From assembly GCA_038214295.1 (NCBI GenBank), contig JBBQSA010000044.1, positions 1 through 26,620 of the forward strand: 26,620 nt of DNA, written 5' to 3'. This DNA is from SHZI01 sp038214295 (GTDB lineage Bacteria > Pseudomonadota > Gammaproteobacteria > Steroidobacterales > GCA-2729495). Positions 7,501 to 14,369 of the stretch are shown piece after piece. The stretch's first letter is position 1, and every line of letters begins with the position of its first letter. Under the pieces are notes generated by a model that was given only the letters and a program-made list of their open reading frames with translations, was not told the origin of the DNA and ran no database searches. Position numbers and translations under genes: made by a program.

Positions 7501-8823
7501 ATGTCTGTCACACGCAGAAAAGTTGATACCGCAGACCTCGAGTGCGGCATGTACGTGTCGCAGCTCGACCGCCCGTGGCTGGAGACCCCGTTCCTCTTCC
7601 AGGGCTTCGTGATCCAGGACGACAAGGACCTGAAGCAGGTCCGCCAGTGCTGCCGCCACGTCTACGTGGACGTGACCCGCAGCACGGTGCCCGAGGCGAG
7701 GATCCGCCACAGCGGCCAGAAGGCCCAGCAGTACGGCAAGGTCCTGCAGGCGCAGAAGCCCGTCCACGCGAAGCCGCCCAGCCTCCAGTGGCGACTGTTC
7801 GACGCGATCGCCCGCTGGGACAAGACCGGCACCCTGGCCTCCCGCTTCCTGACCCGGCAGTACCGGAACGCCGTGCCGACGCAGGTCGAGGCGAAGCCGG
7901 CCAGGGCCGCCTACGACACCGTGACGACCGTGATGAACGAGGTGATCGGCCAGCTCCGCAAGGGCAACCGCCTGGAAGCGGAGAAACTGAAGGTCGCGAT
8001 CTCGCCCATGATCGACAGCGTCATGCGCAACCAGGACGCGATGTCCTGGCTCGTGCAACTGCAGAAGCGGGACGAGTACGCCTACCAGCATTCTCTCGCG
8101 AGCTCGGTTTGGGCGGTGATCCTCGGCCGCCACCTCGGCTTTGACCGGACGGGACTGGATACCCTGGCCTTCGGCGGGCTGCTGCTCGACATTGGCAAGG
8201 CCAGGATTCCTGCGGAGATCCTCCAGAAGCCGGGCCCGCTGGATGCAACGGAGCGACTGATGGTCCAGAAGCACGTGGACGTCGGCGTCAAGATGGTGCG
8301 CACCACGCCCGGTGTGAATGCCGACGTCATCGCGATGATCGAGGGCCATCACGAGCGGCACGACGGCTCCGGCTATCCGAAGGGCCTGGCCGGTGCGGAC
8401 ATCCCGGTGTTTGGCCGGATTGCCGGCCTCATTGACTGCTTCGACGCGATGACCACCAAGCGACCCTATGCTCCCGCAAAGTCGTCCTACTCGGCGATCC
8501 GGGAGCTCAATATGCTGGCCGGCGCTGCGTTTCAGAAGGAGCTCGTCGAGCAATTCGTCCAGGCGCTGGGCATGTTTCCGACGGGCACCCTGGTCGAGCT
8601 GAACACGGGCGAGGTGGCCATCGTCATCGAACAGAACCGGGTGCGCCGGCTGCGGCCGACACTGATGGTCCTGCTCAACGCTGACAAGTCGCCTCGGCGC
8701 AACCACCACACCATCGACCTGCGCAAGGTGCCCGCGGCTGCGGACGAGGAAGGCGCGTACTGGATCGTTTCCGGCCTCGATCCTGGCGCCTACGGCCTCG
8801 ATCCCAAGGACTACTTCGGCTAG
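7501..8823 (+). CDS. DUF3391-HD-GYP protein with a substituted HD motif
   Basis: A 440-residue cytoplasmic protein with an N-terminal DUF3391 domain (LECGMYVSQLDRPWLETPF at about residues 13-31) and a C-terminal HD-GYP domain, the family of cyclic-di-GMP phosphodiesterases. Most metal and substrate positions are seen: E193 and H197 in EYAYQHS, K233, H258, HHE 283-285, GSGYP 289-293 and D312 in IDCFDAM. The His of the HD pair is replaced: GLLLDIGK, with Leu229 before Asp230. One metal ligand is therefore missing, which may reduce or abolish hydrolysis; several natural HD-GYP proteins show such changes. The ATG at 7501 is preceded by CGAGG and matches the usual start of the DUF3391 domain; a GTG at 7471 would add ten residues. 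It lies nine bases before the GGDEF-EAL gene and probably shares its transcript. Confidence 0.9.
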   Translation: MSVTRRKVDTADLECGMYVSQLDRPWLETPFLFQGFVIQDDKDLKQVRQCCRHVYVDVTRSTVPEARIRHSGQKAQQYGKVLQAQKPVHAKPPSLQWRLFDAIARWDKTGTLASRFLTRQYRNAVPTQVEAKPARAAYDTVTTVMNEVIGQLRKGNRLEAEKLKVAISPMIDSVMRNQDAMSWLVQLQKRDEYAYQHSLASSVWAVILGRHLGFDRTGLDTLAFGGLLLDIGKARIPAEILQKPGPLDATERLMVQKHVDVGVKMVRTTPGVNADVIAMIEGHHERHDGSGYPKGLAGADIPVFGRIAGLIDCFDAMTTKRPYAPAKSSYSAIRELNMLAGAAFQKELVEQFVQALGMFPTGTLVELNTGEVAIVIEQNRVRRLRPTLMVLLNADKSPRRNHHTIDLRKVPAAADEEGAYWIVSGLDPGAYGLDPKDYFG

Positions 8824-8832
8824 CGACGGGCC

Positions 8833-10137
8833 ATGCAGAGTAAAAGCCCAGATCGTTATTCCTCCGCACTTCGCGAGATCGAGGAGTTGCGTGCCGAACG
8901 GGGGGTCAACGGGCTCGCCCTCCTGCTCATCAGCGTCCACGGGCTCGGGGAGGTGAACCGGACCCTGGGCTATCCGGCAGGTGACCGAGTACTTGAGATC
9001 GTTGCGGCCCGCATCGGGGAAATGCGCCGGGCGCAGGACCGCCTGGTAGTCCTCGGCGGCTCCCTTTTCGCACTCGTCGTGCGCAACCCGGTGCATGAGG
9101 GTCACGCGGTCCTTGGGGCAGAGAAGGCCTTGAGGATCGTGTCAGAACCGGTAGAGATCGGGAACGACCGGGCGCGGCTGCGCGCCCGGGTGGGCATCTC
9201 GCTGGCTTCGAACACGGCCGCGACCGCGGAGGACCTCCTGCGGCAGTGCGAGTTCGCCAACGCCGAGGCGCAGCGTCGGGAGGAGCCCTACGTGATATAC
9301 CAAGGCACGGCGAAGAAGGCCGATCACCACAGCCAGGCCGCCTGGTTCGAGGTCGACGATGCCCTGCGCCAGGGCGAGTTCGAGATTCACTACCAGCCGA
9401 AGATCAACCTGCGCACCGGCGCGCTATGCGGCGCGGAGGCGCTGGCCCGGTGGCGGCACCCGGCGCGGGGTCTGGTCTTTCCCGGGGATTTCATGCCGGT
9501 GATCGAGGGCACCGACAGCATGCGCACGCTGCTCTGGTACGTGCTGAATACCAGCCTGCGTCAGGCGGCGGAGTGGGTACGGCACTGGCCGGCCTTCCGC
9601 GTGGCGGTGAACGTGTCGCCGACCAACCTGGCTGATGCCGACCTCGTGGAACTGCTGAGCGAGGCATTGCGTATCTGGAACCTGCCGCCCGGGAACCTGG
9701 TGCTGGAGATCACGGAGTCCGCATTGATGCAGGACCCGGCGGAAAGCGTCCGGCGGCTGAAGCAGTTGCGTGACCTCGGTATGCACGTCTCGATCGACGA
9801 TTTCGGCACGGGCTACTCGAGCCTGTCCTACCTGAAGAACCTGCCGGCGGATGAACTGAAGATCGACCGGTCTTTCGTCACCGGCATCACCGCGGACGAG
9901 ACCGACCGTCGTGTGGCGGAGTCGGTAGTCCGGCTGGGGCACGCCGTGGGGCTCGAGGTTGTCGCGGAGGGCATCGAGGATGCGGCGACACAACAGGCAC
10001 TCGCGAGCATGGGCTGCGACACGGGGCAGGGTTACCACCTGGGCCGGCCGGTTAACGCCGCCGACTTCGAGAGCCGATGGCGGGCCGGTGAGCCCGCGGT
10101 CAGCGTGGCCGGAGACCCCGGCGGCCTCGCGGCCTAG
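8833..10137 (+). CDS. GGDEF-EAL protein: degenerate GGDEF, intact EAL
   Basis: A 434-residue cytoplasmic protein with no membrane segment or sensory domain in front. The GGDEF half (about residues 10-160) carries GGSLF (75-79) in place of GGDEF, so cyclase activity is not expected. The EAL half (about 168-420) appears complete: EAL 202-204 followed by R206, N260, E292 in the LEITES motif, D322-D323 in DDFGTGYSS, K343, E379 in VVAEGIED and Q399 near GYHLGRP (the usual GYxFxxP is slightly altered). It is therefore probably an active cyclic-di-GMP phosphodiesterase. The degenerate GGDEF may bind GTP and regulate, as known in other such proteins. The start ATG follows the HD-GYP stop by nine bases. 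The 3' end overlaps the convergent PEP-CTERM gene by four bases, sharing a CTAG. Confidence 0.9.
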   Translation: MQSKSPDRYSSALREIEELRAERGVNGLALLLISVHGLGEVNRTLGYPAGDRVLEIVAARIGEMRRAQDRLVVLGGSLFALVVRNPVHEGHAVLGAEKALRIVSEPVEIGNDRARLRARVGISLASNTAATAEDLLRQCEFANAEAQRREEPYVIYQGTAKKADHHSQAAWFEVDDALRQGEFEIHYQPKINLRTGALCGAEALARWRHPARGLVFPGDFMPVIEGTDSMRTLLWYVLNTSLRQAAEWVRHWPAFRVAVNVSPTNLADADLVELLSEALRIWNLPPGNLVLEITESALMQDPAESVRRLKQLRDLGMHVSIDDFGTGYSSLSYLKNLPADELKIDRSFVTGITADETDRRVAESVVRLGHAVGLEVVAEGIEDAATQQALASMGCDTGQGYHLGRPVNAADFESRWRAGEPAVSVAGDPGGLAA

Positions 10138-10916
10138 GCCCGGGCGGCCTCGCGGCGCCGCGCCAGGCCGAGCAGGCCAAGTGCACCGGAGAACAGGAAC
10201 ACGGCCGGCGGCAGCGGCACTGGCTGCACGACAAAGTTGCTGGTGAAGGACGCGGAGTCACCGGCGGTCAGCAGGAAGTCGAGGCGAATGCCGATAGTGG
10301 ACAGGGCGGGCGGGCCGCTCTGGCTGGGGATCGGGGTGCCGAAGGCCAGGCTCGGCACGCTGACGCTGAGGAAATTGCCGGCAGAGTAGGAGGTCGGATC
10401 GGCGTAGAGGGTCTGCACATCCCCGCCATCGATTCGGGCGGTGTAGAAGGCCGCGCCGGTCGGGGCCGAGAGGGTGACGCCATTGCCGTTGTTGTCGGTG
10501 GCGCCGCCCTGGATGGAGCCGCCGATGACGGTGCCACCGGGAATCGGCGGCGCGATGGGAATGGTGAAGAGCAGGGTGAACTGCTGGGTGAGGCCAGTGA
10601 GGTTGGTCACGGCCACGACGCCGTTGATCACCGGGTCGGTATCAACGAAGAAGCTCCAGGAATCCAGCGAGAGCCCGCCGACCGACACCGCGCCGCTGCT
10701 TGCGCAATTGGAGGTGGGGGTACCGGCGACAGGGGTACAGCCGAGGGACTGGCTGTCGAACACACCGCTGGACTCGCCATTGACCAGCACCTGGAGGCCC
10801 AGCGATGGCGTTGAAACGGTAATGGCCGAGGCCGAGAGTGCGGCGAGGCTGAGGGCGGCGGTAGCGAGTACCGACCAGCCGAGCTGTCTCGCGCGAGGCG
10901 ACGTTGCTGCAAACAT
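10134..10916 (-). CDS. Secreted PEP-CTERM (exosortase-type) sorting protein
   Basis: A roughly 260-residue exported protein: an N-terminal signal peptide (SPRARQLGWSVLATAALSLA, cleavage probably after LSASA), a low-complexity Gly/Thr/Ser-rich beta-type body, and a C-terminal sorting tail with VPLPPAVFLFSGALGLLGLA followed by RRREAARA. The VPLPP motif, hydrophobic stretch and Arg cluster are the tripartite PEP-CTERM signal recognised by exosortase, typical of Gram-negative bacteria that make extracellular polysaccharide. Function of the body is unknown. I took the ATG at 10916 because GGGGA lies about eight bases upstream; in-frame starts at 10925 (ATG) and 10931 (GTG) are alternatives. It is transcribed divergently from the protease gene. 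No exosortase is in the window. Confidence 0.85.
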   Translation of the reverse strand: MFAATSPRARQLGWSVLATAALSLAALSASAITVSTPSLGLQVLVNGESSGVFDSQSLGCTPVAGTPTSNCASSGAVSVGGLSLDSWSFFVDTDPVINGVVAVTNLTGLTQQFTLLFTIPIAPPIPGGTVIGGSIQGGATDNNGNGVTLSAPTGAAFYTARIDGGDVQTLYADPTSYSAGNFLSVSVPSLAFGTPIPSQSGPPALSTIGIRLDFLLTAGDSASFTSNFVVQPVPLPPAVFLFSGALGLLGLARRREAARA

Positions 10917-10952
10917 TTGAATCATCCCCACGGTGTTCGAGTTGTTGCCTCG

Positions 10953-10980
10953 AATATACAGTGATCACCCGGAATGACCA
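10953..10980 (-). promoter_or_regulatory. Putative promoter of the PEP-CTERM gene
   Basis: On the minus strand, TGGTCA (10980-10975), a 16-base spacer and TATATT (10958-10953) precede the PEP-CTERM gene; the transcript would start about 30 bases before the ATG at 10916. The -10 is five of six to consensus, the -35 four of six. The spacer holds an 8-base perfect palindrome, GTGATCAC (10961-10968), where a regulator could bind (inference). Confidence 0.35.
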
Positions 10981-11034
10981 GCGTTCAAAGCGGTTAAGAT
11001 CCCGTCAAATTGCTGACAATCTGTACGATGAAGC

Positions 11035-12480
11035 ATGCGTAAACGACTGAATAGATTGCATAACTCCATTCCCGGCATCCTGGTCGTGTGCCTGGCCCTG
11101 TGCCTGGCCGCGCTGGCGTCGCCCGTCCCGGGCTGGGGTCAGGAGCAGGGATCCGGGATATCACCGGACATCCCGCCGCCCGAAGCCTCGACGGCAATTA
11201 CCGCGGCGCCCGCCGATGCGCCGCTGCCGTCCGCGGCGCTGGATGCCGACGAGAGCGTGGAACTCGACTGGGACGTGGGGCCGGTGTCTGCCGCCGCCCG
11301 GCGCATGCTTGATCGCGTGCGCGGCTCCGTCGTGCGGATCCGCGGCTTCTACGGCGGCAACCGGGCCGAGGCCTTTCACGGCACGGCCTTCGCGGTGGCG
11401 CCCGGCGGCATCCTGCTGACCAACTACCACGTGATCGCCCGCGCCGCGCTTTCGCCCCGGTCCTACCGGCTGGAGTACGACACGGACGAGGGGGGCGTGG
11501 GCACGGTTGCCATCCTCGCGGTGGACGTGGTCCACGACCTCGCGCTGGTCCGCGCGGAGAAGCTCGCGCCGACGCCCTTGCAGATGCAGACCCAGAGCCC
11601 GGCCCGGGGCGACCGGGTCTACACAGTCGGTTATCCGCTGAATCTCGGCCTCGTGATTACCGAGGGCATTGGTAACGGGCGGCTCGAGAACCGCTTCAGT
11701 CCGCGGCTGTATTACGCGGGGCCGATGAACCCCGGAATGTCGGGCGGCCCGGCGCTGGACAGCCGAGGCCGCGTGATCGGCATCAACGTCGCGTTCTCCA
11801 CCCGGGGCCAACTGGTGAGCTTCCTCGTCCCGGCCGAGTTCGTCGCGCCGCTGCTCGCGCAGGCCGCCACGCCGCTGGCGCCCGAGAGCCTGCGCAGCGA
11901 GGTGGCGCGGCAGTTGCGCAACCACCAGTCCGCGGTGCTCTCGGCCCTGCCTGCGGTCTTTCCGACCCAGAAGGCCGCGGGCTACGCGCTGCCCGCCGAG
12001 CTCGCGCCCTTCGTCGACTGCACAGCCGTCGCCGTAACGCCGCCCGTGCGGCGCCTCCTCGTGCAGAGCGTGTCCTGCCGGGCGAACCTGGCCCTGTCGG
12101 TCGAGCCCGGCCTGCAGACGGGCGACCTCCAGTTCAGCCACGACGTGCTGGTGGCGGATGGCCTCAATCCGCTGCAGTTCGGTGCACAGTTGCGGCGGGT
12201 GGCGGCGTTGGCGTCGAAGCGGCTCGGCTCCGCCCAGCACGTGAACGCCTACGCCTGCCGGCGCGGCACCGTGAACCTGAACCGCTTCCAGGGCGCCGTC
12301 ACGTTGTGTGCCCGCAGCTACCGCCTGTACGAGGGCCTCTATGATGTGACCCTGGTGGTGACGAGCCTCAACGAGCCGGAGCGCGGCTTCGTCAGCAGCG
12401 CGACGCTGCGGGGCGTGGACTTCACCGCGGGGATGGACTTCGCCAAGCGTTACCTGGGAGCAATGCGCTGGACACGCTGA
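11035..12480 (+). CDS. Secreted trypsin-like (S1/S1C) serine protease
   Basis: A 481-residue exported protein. The signal peptide is clear (RKRLNRLHNSIPGILVVCLA, then ALASPVPGWG), followed by a Pro/Ala-rich linker to about residue 80. The protease domain, about 90-275, has the catalytic triad at H132 (LLTNYHVI), D168 (VVHDLALV) and S236 (PGMSGGPA), with the folding pattern of DegP-like and trypsin-like enzymes. After it comes a C-terminal domain of about 200 residues (280-481) with no PDZ motif that I recognise. It has four Cys residues in that region, some possibly disulfide-bonded in the periplasm. The protein probably acts in the periplasm or outside. The gene overlaps the FHA gene by 13 bases if the CTG start there is correct, so protease and FHA protein may form one signalling unit (inference). 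Confidence 0.85.
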   Translation: MRKRLNRLHNSIPGILVVCLALCLAALASPVPGWGQEQGSGISPDIPPPEASTAITAAPADAPLPSAALDADESVELDWDVGPVSAAARRMLDRVRGSVVRIRGFYGGNRAEAFHGTAFAVAPGGILLTNYHVIARAALSPRSYRLEYDTDEGGVGTVAILAVDVVHDLALVRAEKLAPTPLQMQTQSPARGDRVYTVGYPLNLGLVITEGIGNGRLENRFSPRLYYAGPMNPGMSGGPALDSRGRVIGINVAFSTRGQLVSFLVPAEFVAPLLAQAATPLAPESLRSEVARQLRNHQSAVLSALPAVFPTQKAAGYALPAELAPFVDCTAVAVTPPVRRLLVQSVSCRANLALSVEPGLQTGDLQFSHDVLVADGLNPLQFGAQLRRVAALASKRLGSAQHVNAYACRRGTVNLNRFQGAVTLCARSYRLYEGLYDVTLVVTSLNEPERGFVSSATLRGVDFTAGMDFAKRYLGAMRWTR

Positions 12481-13445
12481 TCCTGATCGACGTGACCGAC
12501 TCCCACGCCATGATGCTGTCGCGGCAGCGCTTTACCCTCGTGTGCCCGGGACCCGCGGTCACCATCGGCCGGGATCTCGGTTGCGACGTGGTGCTGAACG
12601 ACCCCTGGGTGGCGGCGCGCCACGCTGCACTGTCCCTCCGGGACGACGGCACGGTGCTCGTCGAGGACCTGGGCACGGTCAACGGTCTCATCGTCGGTGA
12701 CGAGCGGGTCCGGCAGGCGGCCATCACCGGTGAGGCCCCCACCAACCTGCAGGTGGGCCACAGCCACCTGCGTATCCGCACGGCCGCCGTGCCCCTGGCG
12801 CCGGAGCGGCCGGACCGGGAGTCGCTGCGGTCCCGGCGCCGGGAGTACGCGGTGACGGTGCTTGGCGGATTGCTGTGCGCGGGCTTCGCGGTCCTGATGG
12901 CCTGGCTCGCGGCGCCCGATGAACTGCCGACCGCCCTCGTTGGCAACCTGCTCGCCGGCGCGGCGGTCCTCGCTGTCTGGTTCGGGCTGTGGGTGTTCCT
13001 GGGCCGCGCGGTCCGGTCGCGGTGGCAGTGGTCCGGCAACGCGGCGATCACGCTGGGCGCCGCGGCCCTGGGATTGTGGCTCTGGTGGGGGACGGACGTC
13101 ACGATCTTCGTGACCGGCCTGATGCGTTACCGGCTGCTGGGCGGTGGCCTGATCCTGCTGGTGGCCGCCATCGCCATCTACCTGCACGTCCGCACGGCCA
13201 CGCGCCTCGGCCGCGCCCGGTCGGCCGCGCTCGCCACCCTGGTGCCGCTACTCGGCGGCGTGGCCATCCTGTGGTTCCAGCAGCAGTCACTGACGGACGT
13301 CAATCACATCCCGCCGCCGGGGCCGATCTTTCCGCCGTCCTGGTCCCGGGAACCGGGCGTGCGCCTGGACCGCTTTATCGACGAGAGCCTCGACCTCCGG
13401 GACGTGGTGGACCAGCAGCAGGCCGACGCCGGGCTCAGGGACTGA
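12468..13445 (+). CDS. Membrane FHA-domain protein (probable CTG start)
   Basis: A protein with an N-terminal cytoplasmic FHA (phosphothreonine-recognition) domain and about five transmembrane segments (about residues 130-148, 156-178, 192-208, 222-240, 254-270), ending in a hydrophilic tail. The FHA core is GR at 34-35, RH at 51-52 and the Asn at 72 in GTVNG. The usual Ser before the RH pair is Ala here (VAARHA), so phosphothreonine affinity may be weak. Usual gene callers would start at GTG 12492, but that cuts into the first beta strand. In-frame codons before it read LDTLILIDV, a normal FHA first strand, and a CTG at 12468 sits seven bases after GGGAG (12456-12460). The next start upstream in frame is absent, so I place the start at CTG 12468. 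The gene is translationally coupled to the protease. Confidence 0.82.
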   Translation: MDTLILIDVTDSHAMMLSRQRFTLVCPGPAVTIGRDLGCDVVLNDPWVAARHAALSLRDDGTVLVEDLGTVNGLIVGDERVRQAAITGEAPTNLQVGHSHLRIRTAAVPLAPERPDRESLRSRRREYAVTVLGGLLCAGFAVLMAWLAAPDELPTALVGNLLAGAAVLAVWFGLWVFLGRAVRSRWQWSGNAAITLGAAALGLWLWWGTDVTIFVTGLMRYRLLGGGLILLVAAIAIYLHVRTATRLGRARSAALATLVPLLGGVAILWFQQQSLTDVNHIPPPGPIFPPSWSREPGVRLDRFIDESLDLRDVVDQQQADAGLRD

Positions 13446-13824
13446 TCAGCCGGCCGCCGAGCCAGACCGCCGTCGCCCGGCAGTGGCGGCAGACGCTGAG
13501 CTCCATCCCGGCGACGAACAGCTCGGTCTGCACGGGTGCCCAGCGGTCAAGGAACACCTCGCCGTTATTGACGCGGTTCCAGTACGCCACTTTCTGCGCG
13601 CGTACTGCCGGCGGGAACGCGGGGTTCTGCTTCAGCTGCTCCAGACCCTCGCCGGCGATGCGCAGCGGCACGCCCGCCGGGTTGCTGACGGGCTCGGCGT
13701 AGACGTTGAGCCACACCTGGTCGGCCAGTGCGTGGCAGGCGGGGCAGGTGAAGCGGGTGCGGTCGAAGGCCGGGGCGACCGGGGATTCCGGCGATTTCTT
13801 GTCATCCAGTTTCTTGTCGTCCAT
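13435..13824 (-). CDS. Small zinc-ribbon-type protein of unknown function
   Basis: A 129-residue soluble protein that begins with a short charged repeat (MDDKKLDDKKSPESP) and has two CxxC pairs: CPACH at about residues 27-31 and CRHC near 112-115, which could together bind one zinc ion. Between them lies a helical segment (GVPLRIAGEGLEQLKQ, PAVRAQKVAYWNRVNNGEVF). No family is recognised. The frame is open further upstream, but the ATG at 13824 starts right before a low-complexity tail typical of a real N-terminus, and the codons upstream read as nonsense. No good ribosome-binding site precedes it. The 3' end overlaps the FHA gene by 11 bases on the opposite strand. It is divergent from the CBS gene, across a region carrying three short palindromic repeats. 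Confidence 0.75.
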   Translation of the reverse strand: MDDKKLDDKKSPESPVAPAFDRTRFTCPACHALADQVWLNVYAEPVSNPAGVPLRIAGEGLEQLKQNPAFPPAVRAQKVAYWNRVNNGEVFLDRWAPVQTELFVAGMELSVCRHCRATAVWLGGRLISP

Positions 13825-13834
13825 GGGACACAGG

Positions 13835-13877
13835 TTAAACGGTTCCTGGATTAAACGGTTTCGGATTAAACAGGTTT
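13835..13877. repeat. Triple palindromic iteron in the divergent zinc-ribbon/CBS promoter region
   Basis: Three copies of TTAAAC begin at 13835, 13851 and 13866, so spaced 16 and 15 bases. Each is followed by a matching arm: AAAC-G-GTT, AAAC-G-GTTT and AAAC-AG-GTTT. Each copy is thus itself a near-perfect short palindrome, a typical dimeric protein site. They lie in the A+T-rich part of the only divergent gap here. On the minus strand each copy contains TTTAAT or TTTAAC, which also resembles a -10 box. Confidence 0.5.
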
Positions 13878-13928
13878 GGGCCGGGTGCAGTATGCTCAGG
13901 CCTTGATTGGGCAGATTCCGGGGGGAAC

Positions 13929-14369
13929 ATGCACACCACAACGAAAACCGTCCAGCAGGTTCTCGCGAGCAAGGCACACCGGCTGCTGGCCATAGGGCCA
14001 GACGCGTCGGTGTTCGAGGCCCTGACCCTCATGGCGGAGCACGACATCGGCTCCCTGGTCGTCCTCGACGGCGAGCGCCTGGCGGGGATCTTTTCCGAGC
14101 GGGATTACGCCCGGCAGATCGTGCTGCTCGGGAAAACCTCCCGGGACACCCGGGTGCGGGACATCATGACGCACAAGGTCCTGTGCGTTAACCCGGACCA
14201 GACTGTCGACCAGTGCATGGCGCTGATGACGGCGAAGCGGGTGCGTCACCTGCCGGTGCTCGAGCACAAGAAGGTTATCGGCGTGATCTCGATCGGCGAC
14301 GTCGTCAAGGAAGTGATCTCCGAGCAGCAGACGATGATCGAGCAGCTCGAGCAGTACATTCACTCCTGA
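13929..14369 (+). CDS. Twin-CBS-domain protein
   Basis: A 146-residue cytoplasmic protein consisting only of two CBS domains, the adenosine-nucleotide-sensing modules. The first (about residues 18-70) contains SVFEALTLMAEHDIGSLVVL and GIFSERDYARQI; the second (about 80-135) contains TVDQCMALMTAKRVRHLPVL and GVISIGDVVK. The ERDY signature and the paired D...H pattern are those of the widespread stand-alone CBS proteins that can bind AMP, ATP or NAD-type ligands. The partner is unknown. The ATG at 13929 follows GGGGGGA directly, a strong ribosome-binding site. The gene stands alone; its 3' end overlaps the convergent amidase gene by 10 bases. Confidence 0.92.
   Translation: MHTTTKTVQQVLASKAHRLLAIGPDASVFEALTLMAEHDIGSLVVLDGERLAGIFSERDYARQIVLLGKTSRDTRVRDIMTHKVLCVNPDQTVDQCMALMTAKRVRHLPVLEHKKVIGVISIGDVVKEVISEQQTMIEQLEQYIHS

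Noticed and set aside
10961..10968. GTGATCAC palindrome as a CRP site
   Set aside because: It lacks the TGTGA-N6-TCACA arrangement; only an 8-base core exists.
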